A DNA stretch of 64,000 nucleotides, taken from positions 124,001-188,000 of the forward strand of contig CANRZW010000001.1 of the NCBI GenBank assembly GCA_947644545.1. Reading direction: 5' to 3'. This document shows positions 44,180 through 52,790 of the stretch, one piece after another. Under the pieces are notes generated by a model. The model was not told where the DNA came from, ran no database searches, and worked only from the letters and a program-made list of their open reading frames with translations. Positions within the stretch are counted from its first letter, which is position 1; the number at the start of each line of letters is the position of its first letter. Made by a program: the position numbers and the translations under genes. The stretch is from an uncultured Lachnospiraceae bacterium. Its GTDB lineage: Bacteria > Bacillota > Clostridia > Lachnospirales > Lachnospiraceae.

Positions 44180-45298
44180 TTAAATCACAAATCTGTCATT
44201 ATGTTCTACAACAATTTCTATACCATTTTCCCCTTTATGGTAAGAATTTGCCCGGATCGTTCCCCTGCTCTCCACGATACAATTCTCAATGTGTGTGTTA
44301 TCTCCGATATAGACATCATTCAGAATAATGGAATTTTTGATATAGCAGTTGTTGCCGATGTACGTCTTCTTAAAGATCACGGAATCTTCAACTTTACCAT
44401 TCACGATACATCCGCTGGAGATCAAGCTGTTCTTGATGCTTGCTCCTACATTGTACTTGGCCGGCGGCAAATCGTCCACTCTGGAGTAAATATCGGGATA
44501 CTGCCTGAAGAAGTAATTACGGATCTCCGGATGGAGGAAATCCATATTCGTCTTAAAGTAGTCATCCACGGAAGCGATATTGCTCCAGTACTCTTTGATC
44601 TTATAGCCGTAGATACTCTTCATATTCTTATAGCGAATGAGAATATCCTTCACGAAATCGTATCTGTCTTCCTCCGCACACCGCTGGATCATCTCGATCA
44701 GCTGGCGCCTTCTGACTACATAGATTCCGCAGGAGATCGTGTTCGATCTGGCTACCACCGGCTTCTCCTCGAATTCCTCGATACGACACTCCTCGTTCAT
44801 CTTCACCGTGCCGTATCTGTCCACATTGACGTCCGCCGGCATATCCTTGCATACGACCGTGATGTCCGCCTTCTTCTCAATATGGTATTCCAGAAGCTTA
44901 TTATAATCCATTTTATAAACACAGTCACCGGAAGATATTACCACGTATGGTTCATGGCTGTTTTTCAGGAAAGAAAGATTCTGTGCAATTGCATCTGCTG
45001 TACCACGATACCATGCATTGCTCTCTGCTGTCAATGCCGGAGTGAAAACACGCAGTCCTCCCTGCTTACGACCAAAATCCCACCATTTGGAAGAACTCAG
45101 GTGCTCGTTCAGGCTTCCCGCATTGTACTGTGTAAACACGGCAACCTTATTAATATGGGAGTTGGACATATTGCTCAGCGCAAAGTCAATTCCGCGGTAG
45201 CTTCCTGCGATGGGCATTGCACAGACCGCTCGCTTCTGGGTCAGCTCCTTGATCCTATGATTGTTACCACCTGCCAAGATTATTCCGATTGCTCTCAC
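44180..45298 (-). CDS. glgD: glucose-1-phosphate adenylyltransferase regulatory subunit GlgD
   Basis: A 372-residue GlgC paralogue. [20 protein letters not shown] near the start has an altered catalytic loop, without the GGxGxRL pyrophosphorylase signature, which is typical of GlgD subunits. The nucleotidyltransferase fold is followed by left-handed beta-helix hexapeptides ([37 protein letters not shown]). GlgD modulates GlgC in Firmicutes, and the pair makes ADP-glucose for glycogen. The start is GTG 45298, which overlaps the glgC stop by 4 bases (GTGA), coupling translation. Confidence 0.95.
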   Translation of the reverse strand: MRAIGIILAGGNNHRIKELTQKRAVCAMPIAGSYRGIDFALSNMSNSHINKVAVFTQYNAGSLNEHLSSSKWWDFGRKQGGLRVFTPALTAESNAWYRGTADAIAQNLSFLKNSHEPYVVISSGDCVYKMDYNKLLEYHIEKKADITVVCKDMPADVNVDRYGTVKMNEECRIEEFEEKPVVARSNTISCGIYVVRRRQLIEMIQRCAEEDRYDFVKDILIRYKNMKSIYGYKIKEYWSNIASVDDYFKTNMDFLHPEIRNYFFRQYPDIYSRVDDLPPAKYNVGASIKNSLISSGCIVNGKVEDSVIFKKTYIGNNCYIKNSIILNDVYIGDNTHIENCIVESRGTIRANSYHKGENGIEIVVEHNDRFVI

Positions 45299-46569
45299 TG
45301 TTTATCACCTGCCTTAATCAAAGTTTTACCACTCGGAAGACTGCCGTCCGCATAGTCCTGTGCACTCGTCACTCCAAATACGACCGAGTTCTTACCGACG
45401 GTAACGCCCTGCGGGATAAAGCTCTTCTCCCCTACCGCCACGATGCCGTTGTTGTAGATATGGGGATCCGTCTCATTCTCCGTCTCTTCCCCGATTCCCA
45501 GCTTAACATCATCTTCGATCACTGTATTCTCGGCAACAATGGCCTTGTGCAATTCACAGTGACTGCCGATCTGCGTCTCATTCATGATGATGGAATCCCT
45601 GATGACCGTTCCCTCACCCACCGTGACACCGCAGCCGATCACGGAATTATATACCTGCCCGTAAATCTCGGAGCCTTCTCCGATGATACTCCTCTCCACA
45701 ACACTGTCACAGGACAGATATTGCGGCGGCAGTATTTCGCTCTTCGTATAGATCTTCCAGTATTCTTCGTACAGATTGAATTCCGGAACGATATCGATCA
45801 ATTCCATGTTCGCTTCCCAGTAGGAGCTTAGAGTACCGACATCCTTCCAGTATCCGTTAAACTCATATGCGTAAAGAGGCGCCCCCTTCTCATGGCAGTA
45901 AGGAATGATATGCTTGCCGAAATCCAGTCCCGGCTGTGAAGCGTTCGACAAAAGCGCTTCCTTCAAGGTCTTCCAATTAAATATGTAGATGCCCATGGAA
46001 GCAAGATTGCTGCGCGGATTCTCCGGCTTCTCCTCGAAATCGGTGATCCTGCGGTCCTTATCCGTGATCATAATGCCGAAGCGTTTCGCCTCCTCCATCG
46101 GTACAGGCATGACTGCGATCGTCACCTCCGCACCGTTCTGCTTGTGGAAATCCAGCATCACTTCATAATCCATCTTATAGATATGATCACCCGACAGGAT
46201 CAGCACGTATTCCGGATTGTAACTCTCCATATAATCCAGATTCTGGTAGATCGCGTTCGCCGTCCCCGTATACCACTCGCTGTTGACACTCTTCTCATAA
46301 GGCGGAAGCACTGTCACACCGCCGATATTCCTGTCAAGATCCCACGGAATACCGATCCCGATATGCGTATTGAGACGAAGGGGCTGATACTGTGTCAGAA
46401 CACCCACGGTGTCAACACCCGAATTGATACAGTTACTGAGCGGGAAGTCGATGATCCTGTATTTACCGCCGAATGCTACTGCAGGTTTTGCAACCTTCGA
46501 CGTAAACACTCCCAGTCTGCTTCCCTGACCGCCTGCTAAGAGCATGGCAATCATTTCCTTCTTAACCAT
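45295..46569 (-). CDS. glgC: glucose-1-phosphate adenylyltransferase catalytic subunit
   Basis: A 424-residue enzyme that makes ADP-glucose from ATP and glucose-1-phosphate. [22 protein letters not shown] is the intact catalytic loop, followed by [42 protein letters not shown] and [20 protein letters not shown]. The C-terminal beta-helix is present ([20 protein letters not shown]). AGAGGTGATAAC precedes the ATG. It is the first gene of the glgC-glgD operon. Its 134-base leader carries a terminator-like hairpin 27 bases before the start, so expression may be attenuated. Confidence 0.96.
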   Translation of the reverse strand: MVKKEMIAMLLAGGQGSRLGVFTSKVAKPAVAFGGKYRIIDFPLSNCINSGVDTVGVLTQYQPLRLNTHIGIGIPWDLDRNIGGVTVLPPYEKSVNSEWYTGTANAIYQNLDYMESYNPEYVLILSGDHIYKMDYEVMLDFHKQNGAEVTIAVMPVPMEEAKRFGIMITDKDRRITDFEEKPENPRSNLASMGIYIFNWKTLKEALLSNASQPGLDFGKHIIPYCHEKGAPLYAYEFNGYWKDVGTLSSYWEANMELIDIVPEFNLYEEYWKIYTKSEILPPQYLSCDSVVERSIIGEGSEIYGQVYNSVIGCGVTVGEGTVIRDSIIMNETQIGSHCELHKAIVAENTVIEDDVKLGIGEETENETDPHIYNNGIVAVGEKSFIPQGVTVGKNSVVFGVTSAQDYADGSLPSGKTLIKAGDKQ

Positions 46570-46595
46570 GTTATCACCTCTTGTTTCCTAGTTTT

Positions 46596-46619
46596 AATAA
46601 AAACGGGCCCTGCCCGTTT
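46596..46619 (-). terminator. terminator-like hairpin in the glgC leader (possible attenuator)
   Basis: On the minus strand AAACGGGC pairs with GCCCGTTT (46612-46619/46601-46608) around a 3-base loop and is followed by TTATTAAAAC. It lies between the promoter at 46710 and the glgC ribosome binding site. Confidence 0.65.
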
Positions 46620-46709
46620 ACGAGATTCTCTTCGCAAACTCGGATAAGCGGAGGAATTTCTCACACCATAAAAATTATAAATTTCAAACAGTCTTTACGG
46701 CTTTGCATA

Positions 46710-46738
46710 ATTATATCACACTCTGAATTGAAAGTGAA
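46710..46738 (-). promoter_or_regulatory. promoter of glgCD
   Basis: On the minus strand TTCACT (46733-46738), 17 bases, and TGA-TATAAT (extended -10, 46710-46715). The predicted start near 46703 gives a leader of about 134 bases. The remaining 46740-46970 contains no gene I recognise. Confidence 0.65.
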
Positions 46739-46973
46739 TATAATTTACGAATTTATTCGCCCGTTATTTCGCCTATCATGTTAATGACGCACAATAAATA
46801 CATTCTATAATCCTATACATTTGTTTATTTTTACATCACCTTCCTGCTTGATATCGTATCCTTCTTCACATAGATATCCATTATCTCCAAGTTGCCTTCC
46901 TCTCGTCCCGACCCGGTTTTTTCAATATTATATGGTAACCGGCCGCCCCCTTTCCATATTTTACAAAAACATA

Positions 46974-47002
46974 TTGGTTTTTTCCGCCCAAATGAGTATA
47001 AT
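46974..47002 (+). promoter_or_regulatory. promoter of murC
   Basis: TTGGTT (46974-46979), 17-bp spacer, TATAAT (46997-47002). AAGGAG follows at 47020 and the ATG at 47032. Confidence 0.6.
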
Positions 47003-47031
47003 ACTAATAAAAAAACCCCAAGGAGATATCC

Positions 47032-48411
47032 ATGTACCAGATCAATTTCAGCAATCCTATTCATATATATTTCATTGGTATCGGCGGCATCAGCATGAGC
47101 GGGCTGGCCGAGATCCTGCTTTCCGAAGGCTTCCGTATATCCGGCTCCGACAGAACCCCCTCCTCCCTAACCCATACGCTGGAAGGGCAGGGTGCAGCCG
47201 TCTATTACGGTCAGAAAGAGGAGAATATCACCACGGACATCGACCTGATCGTCTATACCAGCGCGATCCGTCCCGACAATCCGGAGCTGGCCGCTGCCGC
47301 AAGGCTGCACATCCCGACCCTGACCCGTGCGCAGCTGCTGGGACAGATGATGAAGAACTATAAGGTTCCCATCGCGATCAGCGGCACCCACGGAAAGACC
47401 ACCACCACATCCATGATCTCCGAGATCCTGTTAAGACACCAGGCCGATCCGACCCTGTCCATCGGCGGCATCTACAAGCCCATCGGCGGCAATATCCGAG
47501 TAGGCTCCTCCGAATATTTTGTCACGGAAGCCTGTGAATACACCAACAGTTTCTTAAGTTTTTTCCCGAAGATCGGCATCATCCTTAATATAGAAGAAGA
47601 CCATCTTGATTTCTTTAAGGATATTCATGATATCCGCAATTCCTTTCGTGAATTTGCAAAGCTGCTGCCTGAGGACGGCGCCCTGATCATCAACGGCGAT
47701 ATCGACCGCTGCGAAGAGATCACCCAGGGGCTTGCCTGCCGGGTCATCACTTACGGATCCTCACCTGACCACGACTGCCATCCGGCGGACATCACTTACG
47801 ATGCTTCGGGTTGTCCCTCTTTTCATCTTATGCGGCGGAACGGAAAAGATGACGCTTTCTCTCTGCGGGTTCCGGGACTGCATAATGTATACAACGCCGT
47901 AGCTGCCATTGCGCTGGCAGACCTGCTTAGCATTCCCACGGAGACAATCGCAAAGGCGCTGCTCTCCTACACCGGCACCGACAGACGTTTTGAGTACAAG
48001 GGTGAAGTAAACGGTATCACCATTATCGACGATTATGCCCATCATCCCACGGAGATCACGGCAACGCTGCAGGCAGCCCGCAATTACCCGCACAAGACTA
48101 TCTGGTGTATCTTCCAGCCCCACACTTACACGCGCACCAGGGCATTCCTTGCGGATTTTGCCAGGGCGCTGTCGCTGGCAGACGAGATCGTCCTGGCGGA
48201 CATCTATGCGGCCCGGGAGAAAGATACGCTGGGCATCAGTTCCGGGACATTGCAGGCCGAGATCGAGAAGCTCGGGCACCGCTGTTACTATTTCCCGACT
48301 TTTTCGGAGATCGAAACATTCCTCTCAGAAAATTGCACAAAGGGCGATCTGTTGATAACTATGGGGGCCGGAGACGTCGTAAAAGTCGGCGATGACCTGC
48401 TGCAGAAATAA
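47032..48411 (+). CDS. murC: UDP-N-acetylmuramate--L-alanine ligase
   Basis: A 459-residue cytoplasmic enzyme that adds L-Ala to UDP-MurNAc. The N-terminal Rossmann motif is YFIGIGGISMSGLAEILL, the ATP loop ISGTHGKTTTTSM, and the central motifs are ACEYTNSFLSFFPKIGIILN and IEEDHLDFFKD. GLHNVYNAVAAIALAD and DDYAHHPTEITATL complete the MurC signature. AAGGAG precedes the ATG. It stands ahead of the helicase-loading operon but has its own promoter. Confidence 0.96.
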   Translation: MYQINFSNPIHIYFIGIGGISMSGLAEILLSEGFRISGSDRTPSSLTHTLEGQGAAVYYGQKEENITTDIDLIVYTSAIRPDNPELAAAARLHIPTLTRAQLLGQMMKNYKVPIAISGTHGKTTTTSMISEILLRHQADPTLSIGGIYKPIGGNIRVGSSEYFVTEACEYTNSFLSFFPKIGIILNIEEDHLDFFKDIHDIRNSFREFAKLLPEDGALIINGDIDRCEEITQGLACRVITYGSSPDHDCHPADITYDASGCPSFHLMRRNGKDDAFSLRVPGLHNVYNAVAAIALADLLSIPTETIAKALLSYTGTDRRFEYKGEVNGITIIDDYAHHPTEITATLQAARNYPHKTIWCIFQPHTYTRTRAFLADFARALSLADEIVLADIYAAREKDTLGISSGTLQAEIEKLGHRCYYFPTFSEIETFLSENCTKGDLLITMGAGDVVKVGDDLLQK

Positions 48412-48419
48412 TTATTCCA

Positions 48420-48470
48420 CAATATCCACAGAGAAGAACCGCCATTTCCGCCGGTTTTCTGTGGATATTG
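48420..48470. promoter_or_regulatory. inverted repeat with DnaA-box-like arms after murC
   Basis: CAATATCCACAGA (48420-48432) is repeated inverted at 48458-48470. Each arm holds ATATCCACA, one mismatch from the DnaA box TTATNCACA. It may serve as a hairpin at the murC end, a DnaA site, or both. Confidence 0.5.
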
Positions 48471-48511
48471 TAAGGCAGATAATGCCCCGTATTTCGGGAC
48501 ATCATGCTGCA

Positions 48512-48529
48512 CCATCCACATTATCCACA
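48512..48529 (+). promoter_or_regulatory. DnaA box (TTATCCACA) with adjacent degenerate copy
   Basis: TTATCCACA at 48521-48529 is a perfect DnaA box and CCATCCACA lies directly before it at 48512-48520. They lie about 70 bases upstream of the promoter of the dnaD/dnaC-like operon. Confidence 0.5.
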
Positions 48530-48595
48530 TTTGGTAAACATCTGTTCTTATTTTTTCTTTGTTACTGTTTACCTATTTTATTTTGAAGAACGCTA

Positions 48596-48628
48596 TGCTA
48601 TAATGCCAAATGTGTCCTTCTGACACAT
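48596..48628 (+). promoter_or_regulatory. extended -10 promoter and start-site palindrome of the dnaD-like operon
   Basis: TGC-TATAAT spans 48596-48604 (extended -10); no good -35 is seen. ATGTGTC-CTTCT-GACACAT (48610-48628) is a perfect 7-bp inverted repeat at the expected start site, suitable as an operator or a 5' hairpin. Confidence 0.5.
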
Positions 48629-48664
48629 ATTGTGCTTTAGGGGTAAAGCAAAGGTGGTGTATTC

Positions 48665-49792
48665 ATGAGTTGTTTCACGATTTATCAGGATAATCATACC
48701 GATTCGACGGTTATTTCCAATCGGTTCATTGACGAATATATGCAGGCTGCCAACGATGCGCAGCTCAAGATTTATCTGTATCTGCTCCGTATGATGAGCG
48801 CCAGCCGCGCTACCAGTATCTCTGATATTGCGGATCTTTTCAATTATACGGAGAAGGATGTGATGCGCGCCCTGAAATACTGGGAGAAGCATCATCTGCT
48901 GACGCTGGATCTGGATGAACATAAGAATGTGATCGGCATCCATCTGCAGGATTTCGAGACTCCTGCACCGGCAGTCTCCGCACCGTCGTCTTCCCAGCAG
49001 GTTCCTCTTGCCTCCGTCGTGCCCATTACCTCCAGGTTTGGCGCCGTTGACGGTGAGAAGCCGCCGGAAGCGGAACTGCAGCAGGCAGTATCCGGCATCG
49101 GCCAGGAAGCGCCGTCCGAAACTTCCATCGACAATATTTATGTGAAGCCCAATTATACGCTGGACGAGCTGAAAGCTTTCAAATCCGATGAGGCCACTGC
49201 CCGGCTCCTGTTCGTGGCGGAACAGTATTTGAAGAAGACGCTCAGCGCCACCGAAGTGAAAACGATCCTCTTTATTTCGGACAAGCTTGGTTTCTCGGAG
49301 GATCTGATCGATTATCTGATCCAGTACTGTGTAGACCGCGGCAAGAAAGAACTGCGCTACATCGAGAAGGTCGCCATCAGCTGGGCCCAGCAGGGCGTGA
49401 CCACTCCCAGACAGGCTGCAAAGCTGGCCGGCAAGTATGACAAGTCGGTCTACGAAATCATGAAGGCGCTTGGTAAGAACGGCACTCCTACCAAGGCGGA
49501 GGTCGCCTATATCACACGGTGGACGAAAGAATATTGCTTTACTGCCGATATTATTTATACCGCCTGTGAACGCACCGTCCTGGCAACGGACAAGCACCGC
49601 TTCGAGTATGCCGACCGGATTCTTACCAGCTGGCAGAAATCCGGCGTACATAGTATCCATGACATCCAGTCCCTGGACGAGCGTTACCACAAAACGAAAC
49701 CGGCCAGACCCGCTGCCGGCAACAAATTCAACCAGTTTACACAGAACGATTACGACTTCGACGCCTTGGAACAGGAACTGATCAGTAACTAG
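48665..49792 (+). CDS. DnaD-domain replication initiation protein
   Basis: A 375-residue protein. The N-terminal winged helix-like domain (NDAQLKIYLYLLRMMS, ISDIADLFNYTEKDVMRALK, YWEKHHLLTLD) is followed by a Pro/Ala/Ser-rich linker at about 100-155 and DnaD/DnaB_2-type helical domains (FVAEQYLKKTLSATEVKTIL, EYADRILTSWQKSGVHS, SIHDIQSLDERY). Such proteins remodel origin or fork DNA to load the replicative helicase. It is cotranscribed with the DnaC/DnaI-like loader gene 17 bases downstream. AAGGTGG precedes the ATG. Confidence 0.9.
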   Translation: MSCFTIYQDNHTDSTVISNRFIDEYMQAANDAQLKIYLYLLRMMSASRATSISDIADLFNYTEKDVMRALKYWEKHHLLTLDLDEHKNVIGIHLQDFETPAPAVSAPSSSQQVPLASVVPITSRFGAVDGEKPPEAELQQAVSGIGQEAPSETSIDNIYVKPNYTLDELKAFKSDEATARLLFVAEQYLKKTLSATEVKTILFISDKLGFSEDLIDYLIQYCVDRGKKELRYIEKVAISWAQQGVTTPRQAAKLAGKYDKSVYEIMKALGKNGTPTKAEVAYITRWTKEYCFTADIIYTACERTVLATDKHRFEYADRILTSWQKSGVHSIHDIQSLDERYHKTKPARPAAGNKFNQFTQNDYDFDALEQELISN

Positions 49793-49809
49793 ATTATAAG
49801 GAGCATAAC

Positions 49810-50781
49810 GTGTCCCTGACAAACGCGCAATACGATACGATTCTTCATCAGTATGAGATGAAGCAACTAAAGAGCCGCCGTGAGGCAGAACGCAGACTCG
49901 CCCGTGTCTATGACCGGATTCCCGGATATCGGGAATTGGAAGACATGGTGGCTTCTATTTCCGTAGCCCAGGGCAAGAAGTTGCTTTCCGGCGACGAGGA
50001 AGCCATGGAAGATCTGCGTGACTCCCTGGCCGAATTATCCGGCCGCAAGGCACAGCTTCTGGAGGATGCGGGCTTTACGCCGGATTACCTGGAACCGGTC
50101 TATGAATGCCCGGACTGCCGGGATACCGGCTATATCGGCGGCGAGAAATGTCACTGCTTTAAGCAGGCCATGATCACGCTGCTCTACGAGCAGTCTAATA
50201 TCCGCGAAATGCTCCGCACGGAGAATTTCGACTCTTTATCATATGAATATTATGAGGGCGAGGATCTGTCCCGCTTCCGGAATGCGGTACGGACCTGCCG
50301 AAACTTTGTCAAAAATTTCAATTCCGACTACCATAATCTTTTCTTTTATGGTACAGTGGGAACGGGAAAATCTTTTCTCTCCGGTTGTGTTGCCAAGGAA
50401 CTGATCGAGACCGGTCATTCCATCATCTATTTCAGCGCCACCGGCTTGTTTGATTTACTATCCAAGAATTCCTTCGACTATAAGAATAGAGAAGAACTGC
50501 GTGAGACTTACGCGGACTTATATCAGTGTGATCTGTTGATCATTGACGATCTGGGCACCGAACTGACCAATCAATTCGTGACATCCCAGCTTTTTGCTCT
50601 TCTGAACGAGCGCCATATGGGGAAAAAAGCTACCATCATCTCCACGAATCTTTCGCTGGAGGAACTGCGGAACCGCTATTCCGACCGTATTTTTTCCCGA
50701 ATCACCAGCCACTATGAAATCTGTAAACTGACCGGACAAGATATCCGTATGTACAGAAAACGCCTGATGAACAGAAAGTGA
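49810..50781 (+). CDS. DnaC/DnaI-like helicase-loader ATPase
   Basis: A 323-residue AAA+ protein. The N-terminal region has a zinc-binding pattern (Cys100, Cys103, Cys114, Cys116 in YECPDCRDTGYIGG and KCHCF) like that of DnaI. Walker A GTVGTGKSF is at residues 181-189, Walker B LLIIDDLGTE follows, and sensor-1 ISTNLSLEEL and the arginine-finger region YSDRIFSRI are visible. It should load the replicative helicase together with the DnaD-like protein. The start is GTG 49810 with AAGGAG 7 bases upstream. The gene lies 10 bases before the PRPP synthetase gene. Confidence 0.93.
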   Translation: MSLTNAQYDTILHQYEMKQLKSRREAERRLARVYDRIPGYRELEDMVASISVAQGKKLLSGDEEAMEDLRDSLAELSGRKAQLLEDAGFTPDYLEPVYECPDCRDTGYIGGEKCHCFKQAMITLLYEQSNIREMLRTENFDSLSYEYYEGEDLSRFRNAVRTCRNFVKNFNSDYHNLFFYGTVGTGKSFLSGCVAKELIETGHSIIYFSATGLFDLLSKNSFDYKNREELRETYADLYQCDLLIIDDLGTELTNQFVTSQLFALLNERHMGKKATIISTNLSLEELRNRYSDRIFSRITSHYEICKLTGQDIRMYRKRLMNRK

Positions 50782-50791
50782 GGATCCTTTC

Positions 50792-51982
50792 ATGACGAAA
50801 CGCGAAGAAAAAAGAAATCTTGAAACCATCCCGGTAGGTTCCCTTGGCATCATTCCGCTGGCAGGATGTAAACCGCTGGGCGAAAAGGTAGATTACTATC
50901 TGGTCAAATGGAGAACCGAGCGTGAGAGTGAGCATAAAGACTCGCTGGCTTTCTCCGGCTACCAGCGAGATTCCTATATTCTGGACGCAACAGTGCCCCG
51001 GTTCGGTTCCGGCGAAGCCAAAGGCGTGATCAAAGAATCCGTCCGCGGTTCAGACCTCTATCTTCTGGTGGATGTAGCCAACTACAGCCTGACTTATTCT
51101 CTTTGCGGCCATGAGAACCACATGTCCCCGGACGACCACTATCAGGATCTGAAACGTATTATCGCCGCAGTGGGCGGCAAAGCCAGACGGATTACCGTTA
51201 TCATGCCCTATCTCTATGAGAGCCGTCAGCATAAGCGTACCGCAAGAGAATCTTTGGACTGCGCTCTGGCCTTGCAGGAAATGGTCCATATGGGTGTGGA
51301 CAATATCATTACCTTCGACGCTCACGATCCCCGTGTGCAGAATGCCATCCCGCTGAGCGGCTTCGAGACCGTACAGCCCGCTTACCAGTTTATTAAGGGC
51401 TTACTCAGCCATGTAAAGCACCTGCAGATCGACACCGATCACATGATGGTGATCAGTCCTGACGAAGGCGGCATGTCCAGAGCGATCTATATTGCCAACG
51501 TACTTGGTCTGGATATGGGTATGTTCTATAAGAGACGGGACTATACCCGTATCGTCAATGGCCGCAATCCCATTGTAGCCCATGAATTTCTTGGCTCCAG
51601 CATCGAGGGCAAGGATATGATCATTATAGACGATATGATCTCTTCCGGCGAAAGCGTTCTGGAAGTGGCGAGCGCTCTCAAGGAGCGTAAGGCCAACAAG
51701 ATCTTCGTGTTCGCCACCTTCGGCCTCTTTACCGCAGGTCTTGATGGTTTCGACAAGGCATACGAGGAGGGCCTGATCCACCGTGTCCTGACCACCAACC
51801 TGATCTACCAGACGCCGGAACTGCTTAGCCGTGAGTGGTATATCGACTGTGACATGAGCAAATATATTGCTTATATCATTGATACCTTAAATCACGATAC
51901 TTCCATCAGTGACCTGCTCAATCCCGTGGAAAGGATTCAGTCCGCGGTGGCTCGGTATCATTCCGGAGAACTGGAAGCATAA
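50792..51982 (+). CDS. prs: divergent ribose-phosphate pyrophosphokinase
   Basis: A 396-residue member of the PRPP synthetase family, about 80 residues longer than the usual 310-320. Recognisable parts are the PYLYESRQHKRTARESLDCA substrate segment, the FDAHDPRVQNAIP loop (in place of DLHxxQIQGFF), VISPDEGGMSRA, and the PRPP loop IIIDDMISSGESVLEVA (usually DDMIDTGGT). The extra length lies mainly in the N-terminal 70 residues and a C-terminal helical tail (ISDLLNPVERIQSAVARYHS). It makes PRPP for nucleotide synthesis if active. GAGGATCC precedes the ATG. It is the last gene of the replication operon, with no terminator before the queT promoter. Confidence 0.85.
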   Translation: MTKREEKRNLETIPVGSLGIIPLAGCKPLGEKVDYYLVKWRTERESEHKDSLAFSGYQRDSYILDATVPRFGSGEAKGVIKESVRGSDLYLLVDVANYSLTYSLCGHENHMSPDDHYQDLKRIIAAVGGKARRITVIMPYLYESRQHKRTARESLDCALALQEMVHMGVDNIITFDAHDPRVQNAIPLSGFETVQPAYQFIKGLLSHVKHLQIDTDHMMVISPDEGGMSRAIYIANVLGLDMGMFYKRRDYTRIVNGRNPIVAHEFLGSSIEGKDMIIIDDMISSGESVLEVASALKERKANKIFVFATFGLFTAGLDGFDKAYEEGLIHRVLTTNLIYQTPELLSREWYIDCDMSKYIAYIIDTLNHDTSISDLLNPVERIQSAVARYHSGELEA

Positions 51983-52042
51983 TCCAACACACAGGCTGCC
52001 GTCGGACCATTATATTTTTATGGGACAAGAACTGGGCAGCGC

Positions 52043-52071
52043 TTGCATTTTACTAAATATCGTGCTATACT
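52043..52071 (+). promoter_or_regulatory. promoter of queT
   Basis: TTGCAT (52043-52048), 17-bp spacer, TGC-TATACT (52066-52071, extended -10). Transcription would begin near 52078, about 40 bases before the aptamer. Confidence 0.7.
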
Positions 52072-52118
52072 AAGAAACGTTGAAGTGCCGTAAATACGGT
52101 GTTTTCAATAAATATATA

Positions 52119-52162
52119 CGGTGAGTTCGAGACCTTCCTCACCTAAAACAAAACTAAAGGAG
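52119..52162 (+). promoter_or_regulatory. preQ1-I riboswitch
   Basis: GGTGAG (52120-52125) pairs with CTCACC (52138-52143) around the loop UUCGAGACCUUC, followed by the A-rich tail UAAAACAAAACUAAAGGAG. Stem, loop and tail match the preQ1-I H-type pseudoknot class. The ribosome binding site AAAGGAG (52156-52162) forms the tail's end, so control is probably translational. An upstream hairpin CCGTA-AA-TACGG (52088-52099) duplicates the TACGGTG found in the aptamer's first strand. Confidence 0.85.
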
Positions 52163-52171
52163 ACAATGCAT

Positions 52172-52723
52172 ATGAAGAAACAAACTTACAGCGAGGCGAT
52201 CCCTGTACGGGTTTCCGCGCCCATTTCGCTTGCCACCATGGTTCAGGCGGCCATGATCGCCGCCATCTACGTTGTGCTGACCTTTCTCGCCAACGCCTTC
52301 GGACTTGCCAACTATGCCGTGCAGGTTCGATTCTCTGAGGCACTCACAATCCTGCCTTATTTCACCCCCGCCGCGATACCCGGCCTGTTCATCGGCTGTC
52401 TGCTCAGCAACATTCTGACAGGCTGTGCACTGCCTGACATTCTTTTCGGCAGCCTGGCGACTTTGCTTGGCGCACTCGGGACTTACGCGCTCCGCCGGTG
52501 GAAATGGTGTGCTCCGGTCTGTCCGATCGCAGCCAATACCCTTATCGTCCCGCTGATCCTGATCTACGGCTATGGCCTGTTGATCGACGGCCTGTCTACA
52601 CTGCAGTGTTTCGGCTATTATTGCCTGACGGTGGGCGCCGGAGAGTTTATCTCCTGCGGTATCCTCGGCATGATCCTGCTGTTTTCCCTGCAGAAATACC
52701 AGGGCCGGATCTTCAACCACTAA
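52172..52723 (+). CDS. queT: queuosine precursor ECF transporter substrate-binding protein QueT
   Basis: A 183-residue membrane protein with about five helices (MVQAAMIAAIYVVLTFLANA, FTPAAIPGLFIGCLLSN, FGSLATLLGALGTYALRR, AANTLIVPLILIYGYGLL and a last helix GEFISCGILGMILLFSL). AVQVRFSEALTILPYF is a conserved QueT segment. It is predicted to import preQ1 or preQ0-type queuosine precursors with a shared ECF energising module. I start at ATG 52172, 9 bases after GGAG; upstream codons lie in the aptamer and are not coding. It is preceded by a preQ1 riboswitch, which fits its role. Confidence 0.93.
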   Translation: MKKQTYSEAIPVRVSAPISLATMVQAAMIAAIYVVLTFLANAFGLANYAVQVRFSEALTILPYFTPAAIPGLFIGCLLSNILTGCALPDILFGSLATLLGALGTYALRRWKWCAPVCPIAANTLIVPLILIYGYGLLIDGLSTLQCFGYYCLTVGAGEFISCGILGMILLFSLQKYQGRIFNH

Positions 52724-52735
52724 TACTAATATAGA

Positions 52736-52777
52736 AAAACGCCGCACCAGCTGCTCTCTGGCTGTATGCGGCGTTTT
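52736..52777. terminator. bidirectional terminator after queT
   Basis: AAAACGCCGCA (52736-52746) pairs with TGCGGCGTTTT (52767-52777). A/T runs flank both sides, serving queT and the convergent XRE gene. Confidence 0.85.
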
Positions 52778-52790
52778 GTCATAAATCTTC

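Noticed and set aside
48593-49822. 409-codon minus-strand open frame
   Set aside because: Antisense to the DnaD-like gene, which has family motifs, a ribosome binding site and an operon partner.
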